Shown here in pieces: positions 35,360 to 44,701 of a DNA stretch of 64,000 nt. A program made the translations under genes and the position numbers. The notes below the pieces were generated by a model. It was not told the origin of the DNA, ran no database searches, and saw only the letters and a list, made by a program, of their open reading frames with translations. Origin of the DNA: Effusibacillus lacus (GTDB lineage Bacteria > Bacillota > Bacilli > Tumebacillales > Effusibacillaceae); NCBI RefSeq assembly GCF_002335525.1, contig NZ_BDUF01000004.1, positions 1 to 64,000 of the forward strand. Direction: 5' to 3'. Every line of letters starts with the position of its first letter. Positions within the stretch are counted from its first letter, which is position 1.

Positions 35360-36505
35360 ATGTTGGTGAATCTGTCCCAAGAGCAAAATATGATTCGCAA
35401 AATGGTGCGGGAATTTGCGGAAAGTGAAATTGCTCCGATTTCTGAAAAACTTTGGGAAGATCAGTCATTTCCTTACGAAATATGGAAAATGGCAGGTGAG
35501 TTGGGGCTGATCGGACTTCCCTATGATGAAGAATTTGGAGGCGGCGGCGGAGATTGGCTCTCATTTGTTATTGTACTTGAGGAGTTGGCCCGGGTCGATT
35601 GTGCCGTGGCAAACTCCATCATGGCAAATTCTTCTGTAGCAAGTCTGCTTAGTAATTTCGGGACAACGGAGCAAAAACAAACCTACCTGCGTCCGATTCT
35701 CACAGGCGAAAAAATTGGAGCCATAGCCTTAACGGAGCCGAATGCCGGTTCCGATGCGGCGGCGATACAAACTACCGCCATACTTGAAGGCGATGAATGG
35801 GTGATTACCGGTTCAAAGATTTTTATCAGCAATTCAGCAACCGATGTGACCGGCCCGGTCGTAATCGCAGCGGTTACAGGCAAAAAAGCGGACGGTCGCA
35901 ATGAAATTTCAAATTTTATTGTACCGAAAGGGACTCCCGGATTCGCTTACGGGCGAAAGCTGAATAAAATCGGATGGCGTGCTTCGGATACCTGGGAACT
36001 GTTTTTTGACAGTTGCCGAATTCCGAAAGAAAATCTGTTAGGCGACCGGGGAGCGGGTTTAAAACAAACGTTATCTACAATTAGTACGGGAAGAATTTTA
36101 ATTGCTGCCATGGGACTTGGAATTCTGCAAGGTTCTTTGGATCGTTCAATTTCTTACATGAAGGAACGAACCGCATTCGGAAAGCAATTGACCGACTTTC
36201 AAGCGCTTCAATTCAAAATTGCCGATATGGCAACTCACGCCGAAGCAGCTCGATTAATGATTTATCATGCCGCGGCACTAAAGGATGCAGGGAAGTCTTT
36301 TGACAAAGATGCATCCATGGCTAAGCTGTTTGCCACCGAGAAAGCGATGGAGGCAGCCCATCAAGCGATTCAGATTCACGGCGGCTACGGGATTATGAGT
36401 GAATATGCCGTATCACGCGCTTTTGGTGACGCCAAGGTGCTGGAGATTGTGGAAGGGACTTCGGAAATCCAGCGGGTGATTATTGCGCGAATGATGGTCA
36501 AGTAG
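35360..36505 (+). CDS. Acyl-CoA dehydrogenase, copy A
   Basis: A 381-residue FAD enzyme that introduces a 2,3 double bond in acyl-CoA and passes electrons to ETF. IALTEPNAGSDAAAIQTTA, ERTAFGKQLTDFQ and QIHGGYGIMSEYAVSRAFGDAKVLEIVEGTSEIQR are standard; the last contains the short-chain-type catalytic glutamate. It starts 4 bp after the hydratase. ETF is encoded in block B (51994-53764), linking both blocks. Confidence 0.93.
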   Translation: MLVNLSQEQNMIRKMVREFAESEIAPISEKLWEDQSFPYEIWKMAGELGLIGLPYDEEFGGGGGDWLSFVIVLEELARVDCAVANSIMANSSVASLLSNFGTTEQKQTYLRPILTGEKIGAIALTEPNAGSDAAAIQTTAILEGDEWVITGSKIFISNSATDVTGPVVIAAVTGKKADGRNEISNFIVPKGTPGFAYGRKLNKIGWRASDTWELFFDSCRIPKENLLGDRGAGLKQTLSTISTGRILIAAMGLGILQGSLDRSISYMKERTAFGKQLTDFQALQFKIADMATHAEAARLMIYHAAALKDAGKSFDKDASMAKLFATEKAMEAAHQAIQIHGGYGIMSEYAVSRAFGDAKVLEIVEGTSEIQRVIIARMMVK

Positions 36506-36535
36506 AAACTGTCGACGAACAGGGAGGCGTGAACC

Positions 36536-37741
36536 ATGCTTAACGGAGTGAAAGTTCTGAGCTTTACCCATTTTTTGCAAGGACCTTCAGCTGTTCAGAT
36601 GCTGGCTGACTTAGGGGCGGATGTGATTAAAATTGAATCGCCTAAAGGTGCTTTTGAGCGTCATTGGTCCGGTTTTGACGCTTTTGTCAATGATGTCAGC
36701 GTGTTTTTCTTGTTGGGAAACCGCAATCAAAGAAGTTTGTCGATAGATCTCAGGACCGAGACAGGCAAAGAGATTATTCAGCGTTTAGTAATGGAAGCGG
36801 ACATACTGGTTGAAAATTTTCGTCCCGGCGTAATGGACCGGCTCGGTTTTGGATATGAAACTTTGAAGGAAATCAATCCCCGATTGATTTACTGTTCCTG
36901 TACGGGCTATGGGTCTGATGGACCGTACCGTGACCGTCCCGGACAGGATCTTCTCCTGCAGGCAATGAGCGGCTTGGCTACGTTGAACGGGGCAAAAGAT
37001 GCCCCGCCCACCCCGGTCGGAACAGCCGCTGTTGATCAACACGCAGCCGTATTGGCAGCCTTTGGAATCGTGGCAGCATTATTCAATCGGGAAAAAACAG
37101 GCAAAGGCTGCAAAGTGGAAAGCAATCTTCTAAATGCCGCTTTGGATTTGCAGATTGAACCTTTAACGTACTATTTAAACAAGGGACCGCTTTGGGAACG
37201 CAGCAATACCGGATTGGGAAGCCGGTTCCACCAGGCTCCCTACGGAATTTATAAGACGTTGGATGGGTGGATTGCCATTTCCCTGACTCCGATAGAAAAG
37301 TTGGCAAAAGCGTTTCATTCAAACAGCTTGGCACGGTACTCGGAAAAGGATCAGATGCTTAAGCGGGAAGAGGTAAATCAAATCATTTGCGAAGAAATCA
37401 AGAAAAAAACTACCGAAGAATGGTTTGCCGTTTTCGAACAAACGGATATCTGGTGTGCGCCTGTTAACGGGTACGAAGAAATTGAAAAAGACCCGCAGGT
37501 GGAATGGAACAAAATGATTATGACAGTAGAACACCCTGATGCAGGCAACATTCGTTTGTTAAGCCACCCTATACGCTTTGACGGTCAGGTACCGGCTGTG
37601 CGGCAATACCCGCCGCGGTTGGGAGAACACACAGAACAGATCTTGCGGGAATACGGGTTCTCCGAAGCGGAAATTCAAAAATTCATTGAAGACCGCATTG
37701 TGGCTGCACAACCGGGTAAACAGGAAATCAATGAAAAGTAA
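36536..37741 (+). CDS. CaiB/BaiF family (class III) CoA-transferase
   Basis: A 401-residue class III CoA-transferase. The N-terminus ADLGADVIKIESPKG and the catalytic aspartate D138 in RPGQDLLLQAMSG are present. It moves CoA between carboxylic acids and probably activates the imported acid or recycles the product. AGGGAGG precedes ATG 36536. The gene lies between the acyl-CoA dehydrogenase and the second MaoC. Confidence 0.92.
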   Translation: MLNGVKVLSFTHFLQGPSAVQMLADLGADVIKIESPKGAFERHWSGFDAFVNDVSVFFLLGNRNQRSLSIDLRTETGKEIIQRLVMEADILVENFRPGVMDRLGFGYETLKEINPRLIYCSCTGYGSDGPYRDRPGQDLLLQAMSGLATLNGAKDAPPTPVGTAAVDQHAAVLAAFGIVAALFNREKTGKGCKVESNLLNAALDLQIEPLTYYLNKGPLWERSNTGLGSRFHQAPYGIYKTLDGWIAISLTPIEKLAKAFHSNSLARYSEKDQMLKREEVNQIICEEIKKKTTEEWFAVFEQTDIWCAPVNGYEEIEKDPQVEWNKMIMTVEHPDAGNIRLLSHPIRFDGQVPAVRQYPPRLGEHTEQILREYGFSEAEIQKFIEDRIVAAQPGKQEINEK

Positions 37742-37759
37742 TTTGAAAGGATGGGGGAC

Positions 37760-38203
37760 ATGGCTGCTTCCCTATTGAAGTTTGAAGAAATCGAAATTGG
37801 AAAACAGGAAGTTACAGTTTGCACGATTACCGAAGAAGATGTGAATGCTTTTGGACATCTGTCAGGAGACTTAAATCCACTTCATATGGATGACGAATTT
37901 GCCTCTGGAACCCCGTTTGGCCGCCGGGTGGTGCACGGGATGTTTACGGCAGCCATCATTTCAACAACGCATACGAAGTTAACCGGGCCGGGTTTTGTTT
38001 ACGTAGGTCAGGAACTCAATTTTAAAGGTCCTGTTTACATCGCTGACACGATTACCGTCACATTGACCGTAACAGGAAAGAAAACTGAAAAAGGAATTCT
38101 TCTTTTGGAAACAGTTGTTACCAATCAAAATAAGCAGGTCGTCCTCCAGGGCAAATCTGCATTAATGGAATTGGAACGAGTGGGAAGGAATCGACATGAA
38201 TGA
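37760..38203 (+). CDS. MaoC-like (R)-specific enoyl-CoA hydratase, copy 2
   Basis: A 147-residue hot-dog protein with the canonical hydratase motif FGHLSGDLNPLHMDDEFASGTPFGRRVVHGM, where D and H of D-x-N-P-x-H form the active site. ATG 37760 is preferred to 37751, which touches the Shine-Dalgarno site. The 3' end overlaps the next dehydrogenase by 8 bp. Confidence 0.88.
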   Translation: MAASLLKFEEIEIGKQEVTVCTITEEDVNAFGHLSGDLNPLHMDDEFASGTPFGRRVVHGMFTAAIISTTHTKLTGPGFVYVGQELNFKGPVYIADTITVTLTVTGKKTEKGILLLETVVTNQNKQVVLQGKSALMELERVGRNRHE

Positions 38204-39392
38204 TGTCTGGAAATTCCATAGCGCGGGCTCAATTCTATTCGGTCATGGTTCTATTACACAACTGCCTAATGTGATCCAAAAGTTTGAGGCGAATCAAATT
38301 GTTATTATTACCGATCCGGGTATTACACGGGCCGGGATTTTAGATCAAGCCATTCAGGTATTAAAGAAAGCCGATATCAAACCGGTTATCTATGATCAAG
38401 CCGTTCCCGAGCCGACTATGTCATCTGTGTTGAGCTGTTTTTCACACCTGCAACCGTATCAACCTGATCTGCTTGTTGCACTTGGAGGAGGCTCTTGTAT
38501 CGATCTGGCCAAGATCACTTCCTTGCTTTTGACTTATGGCGGGCATCCATCCGATTACTACGGCGAGAATAAAGTTCCGGGCAAAGTCCGGCCTGTCATA
38601 GCGATTCCGACTACAGCCGGAACAGGATCGGAGGTGTCTCCTGTTGCGGTTGTAACAGATGACAAATCGAATCTGAAGGTCGGGATTTCGGATCATCATT
38701 TGCGACCCGAAGTTGCTTTGTTGGATCCGGGACTTACGCTAAAACTGCCTGCCTTTATTACCGCCTGTACCGGAATAGATGCTTTATCGCAGGCAATTGA
38801 GGCGTATTTTGCAAAGGATTATCGCTATCTCCATGGACAAGAGAATTTAATTTATCAAGGTTCAAATCCGACCAGCGATCTTTTTGCAGAAAAGGCCATC
38901 CGGCTGATTGCCCCAAATTTACCGATCGCGGTGCACCAGGGGGACAATTTGGAAGCCCGATCCAACATGTTGTTGGGAAACTTGTATTCAGCGCTTGCTT
39001 TTACAAATTCCGGAACTTCCCTGATTCATGCTCTGGCCTATCCTATCGCGGAAAAGACGAAAAAAGCGCACGGGGAGATCATCGGAGTCCTGCTCCCGTA
39101 CGTAATGGAATATAACGCTGCCGTGTGTCCCGAAAAGTTTGCCAGGATAGCGGAATTCTTGGGGGAACCATCGGAACTGCCGCAACAGGAAAAGACAGTG
39201 CGGAGCGTCGAGGCGGTATTCCGGCTGCTCAAGGTTTTGGGATTGCCGACAAAACTGTCAGAGATCGGCATTAAGAACGAACAAATCGGGGAAATCGTTG
39301 AGAGTGCTCTGTCGATTGAACGGCTGGTCCGAATTAACCCCAGAACCCCAAACGTAAAGGATACGGCAGCCCTTCTTGCGAAAGCATTATGA
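38196..39392 (+). CDS. Iron-containing alcohol dehydrogenase, island block A
   Basis: A 398-residue Fe-ADH family protein. LVALGGGSCIDLAK, PTTAGTGSEVSPVAVVTDD and GIDALSQAIEAYFA match the family. The usual D-A-L-T-H-A metal ligand reads DALSQA (His to Gln), while the later GTSLIHALAYPIAEKTKKAHG keeps histidines. This substitution may alter metal use. A longer-than-usual insertion lies around residues 215-230. It probably oxidises a hydroxy acid or alcohol intermediate. Confidence 0.85.
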   Translation: MNDVWKFHSAGSILFGHGSITQLPNVIQKFEANQIVIITDPGITRAGILDQAIQVLKKADIKPVIYDQAVPEPTMSSVLSCFSHLQPYQPDLLVALGGGSCIDLAKITSLLLTYGGHPSDYYGENKVPGKVRPVIAIPTTAGTGSEVSPVAVVTDDKSNLKVGISDHHLRPEVALLDPGLTLKLPAFITACTGIDALSQAIEAYFAKDYRYLHGQENLIYQGSNPTSDLFAEKAIRLIAPNLPIAVHQGDNLEARSNMLLGNLYSALAFTNSGTSLIHALAYPIAEKTKKAHGEIIGVLLPYVMEYNAAVCPEKFARIAEFLGEPSELPQQEKTVRSVEAVFRLLKVLGLPTKLSEIGIKNEQIGEIVESALSIERLVRINPRTPNVKDTAALLAKAL

Positions 39393-39411
39393 CACAGGAG
39401 GAAAGGAATTG

Positions 39412-40173
39412 ATGAGATTACACGGGGAAGTTGCTGTTATTACCGGGGCTACTTCAGGGATAGGAGAAGCGATTGCCAGACGTTTCTCGGAAGAAGGGGC
39501 CAAAGTTGCTGTTGTAGGTCGAAATAAGGAACGGGGAGAGGCGGTAGTGTCCGCCATAAAATCTCGTGGCGGCACCGCTTCCTTTTTCTCCGTGGATGTA
39601 ACCAGCGACAAAGATGTAAAGAACATGGTGGATTCGGTGATTCGTCACTTTGGAACCCTTACTATAATTGTGAATAATGCAGGTCTTGTTGTTCCGGGAA
39701 CTGTTATTGACATGACACCGGATCAATGGGAAAACGTGTTTCGAACTAATGTCACTTCCACCTATCTTGTCAGTCATTATTCAATGCCGTATTTAGTGAA
39801 ACAAAGGAAGGGTTCGGTCATCAATATTTCCTCTGAAGCGGGATTAAAGGGATTTAAGGATCGTTCCGCTTACTGTGCCGCAAAAGCTGCAATCGTTGGA
39901 TTGACAAAAGCAATGGCTGTGGATCATTCCGGAAGCGGCGTTCGGATAAACTGCATTTGTCCGGGAACAGTGGAAACTCCAATGGTGCAGCGGGTTATTG
40001 ATTGTCATGCAAATCCGGTTTTGATGAGAGAAGAATTTTTACTGAGGCGGCTCACTCCGTATCTTGGAGTTCCCGAAGATATCGCCGAGGCGGCACTTTA
40101 TTTTGCTCTGCCGGAAAACCGATACACAACGGGAGCCATATTATCAGTCGATGGGGGGGCGCTTGCCAAATAA
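39412..40173 (+). CDS. Short-chain dehydrogenase/reductase (FabG-like)
   Basis: A 253-residue classical SDR. The cofactor motif is TGATSGIGE (11-19), NNAG follows, and the catalytic residues are S140/S141, Y154 and K158 (SAYCAAKAA). ATG 39412 follows GGAGGAAAGGAATTG. It likely oxidises the 3-hydroxyacyl-CoA or a sugar-acid hydroxyl made by neighbouring enzymes. Confidence 0.92.
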   Translation: MRLHGEVAVITGATSGIGEAIARRFSEEGAKVAVVGRNKERGEAVVSAIKSRGGTASFFSVDVTSDKDVKNMVDSVIRHFGTLTIIVNNAGLVVPGTVIDMTPDQWENVFRTNVTSTYLVSHYSMPYLVKQRKGSVINISSEAGLKGFKDRSAYCAAKAAIVGLTKAMAVDHSGSGVRINCICPGTVETPMVQRVIDCHANPVLMREEFLLRRLTPYLGVPEDIAEAALYFALPENRYTTGAILSVDGGALAK

Positions 40174-40210
40174 GGCATGTATGCCTCCGGAATGAAAAGG
40201 GGTCCTGCAT

Positions 40211-41140
40211 GTGGGAGTTGATCGATCAGACCGGGTCGTCTACATGATTTTGTTTTATACGGCGTCAATCTGGGGTTTGAACGTGGTGATTATCAAGACG
40301 TTGACAGGTTATTTTGACGTAAATTTAGTGACCGTGCTGAGGATGGGAATCGCATTTTTGGCCATCTGGCTGTTTACTTGGATCAGATTCCGAAATTTTC
40401 CCCGGTTAACGTTGCGTCAATGGTTATGGATAGGGCTTGCCAGTTTTCTTCTTGTTTATATTCATCAGTTCACTTTGGCTTTGGGGTTGGATCTGTCCAC
40501 AGCAACGAACGGATCGCTGATCCTTGCCTTAAACCCTCTTTTCTCCGTTTTGTTAGCGTCCATGTTTTACGGAGAGAAATTAACTTTGACCCGAACCTCA
40601 GGGATTTTAATCGGATTATTCGGAGTATGCGTTGTTGTTCTTAACAAGAGCGGATCAACGATTGGACCTGCGAGTCTGGGAGATTTGATTTTGGCTTTCT
40701 CAATGTTTTGCTATGTATTCGGTACCATCTGCATTCGTAAGATAGCTGACGAAATGGATCCATTGGTGATTGCTTCTTATATGCACCTCTTAGGGACAGT
40801 GATGCTATTTATTCACTCGGCTATTACCCCGTCTTTCTATCAGATAGACAACTGGTTTCCCGGTTGGGGGCCCTGGTTGCTCGTTCTTTTTTCCGGAGTC
40901 GCATCAACTGCGCTTGGGAATGTTTTTTGGTATATAGGCATTGCACGAATCGGGGTTGGGAGAACAGCGATTTTTCTCAACTGGCTGCCTGTGTCAGGTT
41001 TGATTTTTTCAGTTTTATTTTTAGGTGAGACCATTAAGTTTGTGCACATTATCGGACTTGCAAGTGTTTTAACGGGGGTCTATCTGGGGGTTCGCAAAGC
41101 GGGAAATGCAGATTCCGCTTTCCCTTCGAAGACCGCTTAG
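40211..41140 (+). CDS. EamA/DMT-family transporter
   Basis: A 309-residue protein with ten membrane helices in two EamA repeats (ASIWGLNVVIIKTL ... and later FSGVASTALGNVFWYIGIARIG). The GTG 40211 start has AAAAGGGG upstream. DMT exporters often move amino acids or metabolites. Here it may export an overflow intermediate of the island's pathway, which is inference. Confidence 0.87.
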   Translation: MGVDRSDRVVYMILFYTASIWGLNVVIIKTLTGYFDVNLVTVLRMGIAFLAIWLFTWIRFRNFPRLTLRQWLWIGLASFLLVYIHQFTLALGLDLSTATNGSLILALNPLFSVLLASMFYGEKLTLTRTSGILIGLFGVCVVVLNKSGSTIGPASLGDLILAFSMFCYVFGTICIRKIADEMDPLVIASYMHLLGTVMLFIHSAITPSFYQIDNWFPGWGPWLLVLFSGVASTALGNVFWYIGIARIGVGRTAIFLNWLPVSGLIFSVLFLGETIKFVHIIGLASVLTGVYLGVRKAGNADSAFPSKTA

Positions 41141-41168
41141 AATCAGAAAAGAATGGGAGGTAGGAACT

Positions 41169-42101
41169 ATGCGTATCATTCGATTTGCCGAAGATAAATC
41201 TGTCCCTGCTCTTGCGGCTGTAACTGATGATTGCAAAATTTACCGGCTGCCCTATCAGGATTTTCTCAGTTTTATCAACGAGGCGGAAAAGCAAGGAATC
41301 AGTCCCATCAGTCTTATTCAACAGATCATGGAAGATTCCGCTCCTCTTACTGCGGGTTTGGAAGATTTGGATCTGCTTGTTCCAATTGAGGCCCCTGAAG
41401 TCTGGGCTGCAGGCGTAACCTATGAGAGAAGCAGAGATGCCCGGAACTATGAAGCTACCGGCGGTAAACTGGACGCAACGACATTTTACGATAAAGTGTA
41501 TGAGGCAGAACGTCCGGAAATATTCTTTAAGTCAACAGCCGCCCGCACGGTTGGACCCAACCGGCCCGTATATTTGCGAAGTGATTCCAACTGGCAGATT
41601 CCCGAGCCGGAGGTTGGAGTGGTGATTAATAGAGAAGGAAGAATTTTGGGGTATACGATTGGGAATGACATGAGTTGCCGGGATATTGAAGGAGAAAATC
41701 CATTGTATCTTCCTCAGGCCAAAATCTGGAGAAATTCTTGTTCGATCGGACCGTCAATCCGGTTGGCGGAAACCGTGGAGGATCCATATGATTTCCGGAT
41801 TTCCTGCAGAATCTTCCGGAACGGAGAACAGGTTGTGGAAGGAACCGCCAATACGTCACAACTTAAGAGAAAATTTGATGAACTGGTTTCTTATCTCATC
41901 AGGGACAATGTAATTTTCGACGGTACTGTTCTGTTGACAGGGACTTGTATTGTTCCGCCAAATGAATTTACCCTCAACGACGGGGATCGGATAGAAATTG
42001 AAATTTCGGGTATTGGTGTATTGAATAACCCTGTTTGTCAACAAGCAAGCAGCGAGGAGAGTAATGATGACCGTGCAAACACAAGTGAAGACATACAATA
42101 A
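41169..42101 (+). CDS. FAH-family enzyme, AraD1/KdaD/XylX type (2-keto-3-deoxy-pentonate dehydratase candidate)
   Basis: A 310-residue fumarylacetoacetate-hydrolase-fold protein. [56 protein letters not shown] and [14 protein letters not shown] match the branch that dehydrates 2-keto-3-deoxy sugar acids to alpha-ketoglutarate semialdehyde. The next gene is an aldehyde dehydrogenase of the type that finishes that route to 2-oxoglutarate. ATG 41169 is set by the family N-terminus. Its last 38 bp overlap the aldehyde dehydrogenase start. Confidence 0.85.
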   Translation: MRIIRFAEDKSVPALAAVTDDCKIYRLPYQDFLSFINEAEKQGISPISLIQQIMEDSAPLTAGLEDLDLLVPIEAPEVWAAGVTYERSRDARNYEATGGKLDATTFYDKVYEAERPEIFFKSTAARTVGPNRPVYLRSDSNWQIPEPEVGVVINREGRILGYTIGNDMSCRDIEGENPLYLPQAKIWRNSCSIGPSIRLAETVEDPYDFRISCRIFRNGEQVVEGTANTSQLKRKFDELVSYLIRDNVIFDGTVLLTGTCIVPPNEFTLNDGDRIEIEISGIGVLNNPVCQQASSEESNDDRANTSEDIQ

Positions 42102-43533
42102 TTACATTAATGGGGAATGGACGCCGGCTTCAACGGGTGAGGTTGAAAAAAGTATGAATCCGGCCAATAAATACGATATTGTTGGGTATATACAGAAATC
42201 CGGTATCGAAGACTTGGATAAAGCGGTGACAGCCGCGAAGAAAGCGCAGGTGCTATGGCGAAAGCTGTCCGGTCCGGCGAGAGGGGAGTATCTCTATAAA
42301 ATCGCCAACGCATTGGAAAGACGGCTCGATGAAATAGCGGAAACCATGACCAGGGAAATGGGAAAAACTTACCCGGAAGCAAAAGGAGAAACGGCAAGAG
42401 GCATTGCGATTCTCCACTATTATGCAGGTGAAGGAATGCGCAAGATTGGGGATGTAATTCCGTCCAGCGACAGTGAAGCACTGATGTTTACAACCCGAGT
42501 GCCTATTGGTGTGGTAGGAGTTATCACACCATGGAACTTTCCTGTGGCGATTCCGATTTGGAAAATGGCACCCGCTCTTGTCTACGGAAATACCCTGGTT
42601 CTTAAACCTGCACAGGAAACAGCCGTAACTGCCGCTAAAATCATAGAATGTATGGATGAAGCAGGATTGCCTGCAGGTGTTGTAAACATGGTTACGGGCA
42701 GCGGCTCAGTAATAGGGCAGGGAATCATCGATCACCCGGACGTCAACGGCATCACATTCACAGGTTCTAACCAGGTAGGGAAGATGGTCGGTCAGGGGGC
42801 TCTTGCCCGCGGAGCGAAATATCAGCTTGAAATGGGCGGTAAAAATCCGGTTCTTGTATTGAAAGATGCCGACCTGGATCTGGCAGTCGATGCGACCATC
42901 AGCGGCGGTCTGCGCTCCACCGGCCAGAAATGCACGGCCACAAGCCGGGTGTTTGTACAAAGCGAGATCTATGATGCGTTTAAAGAAAAGCTTCTGGCTA
43001 AAGTAAAACAAATCAAAATTGGGGACGGAATGCATCCTGATACGTGGATGGGGCCTTGTGCCAGTGAAAGTCAATTAAACACGGTCCTTTCCTATATTCA
43101 GAAAGGGATTGAGGAAGGAGCCACACTTCTCTGCGGCGGCGGGAAGCCGGAAGGAAAAGAATTTGAAGGCGGTTTCTTTGTTGAACCCACGGTATTTGAG
43201 AATGTTTCTCCATCGATGACAATTGCTCAGGAAGAAATATTTGGTCCGGTGCTTGCGTTGATCAAAGTTGACACGATCGAAGAAGCGTTGAAGCTGGCAA
43301 ACGACGTTCAGTTCGGTCTTAGTGCCTCGATTTTCACGAAAGACATCGGAAACATGCTGTCTTTTATCAACGAAATCGAGGCGGGTCTTGTGAGGATCAA
43401 TGCGGAGAGCGCCGGAGTGGAACTGCAGGCACCGTTTGGCGGCATGAAGCAATCCAGCTCGCATTCGCGCGAACAGGGGCAAGCGGCGATCGAATTTTTT
43501 ACTTCGATCAAAACGGTATTTGTAAAAGCATAG
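42064..43533 (+). CDS. Aldehyde dehydrogenase, alpha-ketoglutarate-semialdehyde type, copy 1
   Basis: A 489-residue NAD(P) aldehyde dehydrogenase. The N-terminus [14 protein letters not shown] (156-160), general base E256 (LEMGGKNP) and nucleophile C290 (GQKC) are intact. It resembles B. subtilis YcbD, the semialdehyde dehydrogenase of sugar-diacid catabolism. GAGGAG precedes ATG 42064/42067. It overlaps the FAH gene by 38 bp. A near-identical paralogue is at 53851-55323. Confidence 0.88.
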   Translation: MMTVQTQVKTYNNYINGEWTPASTGEVEKSMNPANKYDIVGYIQKSGIEDLDKAVTAAKKAQVLWRKLSGPARGEYLYKIANALERRLDEIAETMTREMGKTYPEAKGETARGIAILHYYAGEGMRKIGDVIPSSDSEALMFTTRVPIGVVGVITPWNFPVAIPIWKMAPALVYGNTLVLKPAQETAVTAAKIIECMDEAGLPAGVVNMVTGSGSVIGQGIIDHPDVNGITFTGSNQVGKMVGQGALARGAKYQLEMGGKNPVLVLKDADLDLAVDATISGGLRSTGQKCTATSRVFVQSEIYDAFKEKLLAKVKQIKIGDGMHPDTWMGPCASESQLNTVLSYIQKGIEEGATLLCGGGKPEGKEFEGGFFVEPTVFENVSPSMTIAQEEIFGPVLALIKVDTIEEALKLANDVQFGLSASIFTKDIGNMLSFINEIEAGLVRINAESAGVELQAPFGGMKQSSSHSREQGQAAIEFFTSIKTVFVKA

Positions 43534-43538
43534 TGGTC

Positions 43539-43577
43539 AAGGCAAACCCAGGGAGAAAATCCTTGGGTTTGCCTTAA
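43539..43577 (+). terminator. Terminator-like hairpin after aldehyde dehydrogenase 1
   Basis: AAGGCAAACCCAgGG pairs with CCtTGGGTTTGCCTT; the T-run is weak (AATAGACTTT). Confidence 0.55.
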
Positions 43578-43606
43578 TAGACTTTCTCCATGAAAGGAAG
43601 GAGTCT

Positions 43607-44701
43607 ATGAGAAAACAGTTGGCGTTTCTCCATTGGATTCACGCGGTTTTTATATTCTTGTTGTTGGCCACCGGTGTAATCCTTTATTTTGCGGGGGTAC
43701 CGTTTATCTCAAAGAAAGATGTACGAAATGTTCATTTAGTCCTGGCTTCATTTTATGCTCTTTTTTTAATATATTCCGCTTTTCCCGTAGGCAAGTATAT
43801 GTTTGTCCTAAAGAAAGCCGGATTGAAAAGGCTTCATATTGCCATTATGTATATCTTTGCGCTAATTTGGAGTGTTTCAGGGGTGGTGTTGTGGCAAAAT
43901 CATCCCGTTTTTTTGGATTATCGAATCGGGGCGTTACTGGTTCATGATTGGTTGAGCGTGGTTATAGTACCATGGGTATTCCTGCATATCTCCTGGAAGC
44001 TGTTGAAAAAACGGTTTGGAGACCGCACAGCAGTAAAATTTACCGGTAAATACATGTCCAGACGAGAATTTTTAACTTTCACGGCCGGTGCCGTTCAGTT
44101 TTTTATGTTTGGGTTTCTGTTGAAGTGGTTAAGGCCTTTTCTGACGGAAGAAGAGACTGTTCAAATGTTGAATCGGAGAAGGGGATATTTTCGAATTTTT
44201 AAAGTGACAAGTGAGATCCCGAAGTTTGAGGAAACCGGGTGGAAACTGACTGTAGATGGATTGGTAGAGACCCCTCGCCAGTTTTCTTTTTCGGATTTGA
44301 AACATATGGAGTGGCGCAAGATTGTCAGAGATTTTCATTGTGTAACCGGCTGGAGCGTAATAGGTGCCGAGTGGAACGGAATCCCTTTTCCGCAGTTCGT
44401 TGAGTTAGTGAAACCGAAGGCAGAGGGGATTTTTGTAAAAATGTACTCATCAGACAAACTCTATACGGAAACCTATACGTTGAATCAATTAATGAATCAG
44501 GATGTTTTACTTGTTTTTCATCTCGACGGTAAACCGTTGACGCCGAGTCAAGGCGCCCCATGTCGTCTCTTTCATCCGGGAATGTATGGGTACAAATCGA
44601 TTAAATGGGTGGAGAGAATTGAATTTGTAAACACACGGGAATTGGGATATTGGGAGGCGGCAGAACGATATGATCTTGACGGGTATATTGAAACCGGGTA
44701 A
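43607..44701 (+). CDS. Cytochrome b561-like membrane domain fused to a sulfite-oxidase-fold molybdopterin domain
   Basis: A 364-residue fusion. Four membrane helices (about 10-30, 42-62, 76-96, 105-128) carry histidines H12, H43, H77, H113 and H127 suited to heme b. Next comes S151-R-R-E-F-L, a twin-arginine motif, followed by a fifth hydrophobic helix (155-173). The SUOX-type molybdopterin domain (about 195-350) has candidate Mo ligand C245 (FHCVTGWS). It is related to MsrP/YedY oxidoreductases with their heme partner built in. The next gene overlaps its end by 32 bp. The substrate is unknown. Confidence 0.8.
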   Translation: MRKQLAFLHWIHAVFIFLLLATGVILYFAGVPFISKKDVRNVHLVLASFYALFLIYSAFPVGKYMFVLKKAGLKRLHIAIMYIFALIWSVSGVVLWQNHPVFLDYRIGALLVHDWLSVVIVPWVFLHISWKLLKKRFGDRTAVKFTGKYMSRREFLTFTAGAVQFFMFGFLLKWLRPFLTEEETVQMLNRRRGYFRIFKVTSEIPKFEETGWKLTVDGLVETPRQFSFSDLKHMEWRKIVRDFHCVTGWSVIGAEWNGIPFPQFVELVKPKAEGIFVKMYSSDKLYTETYTLNQLMNQDVLLVFHLDGKPLTPSQGAPCRLFHPGMYGYKSIKWVERIEFVNTRELGYWEAAERYDLDGYIETG

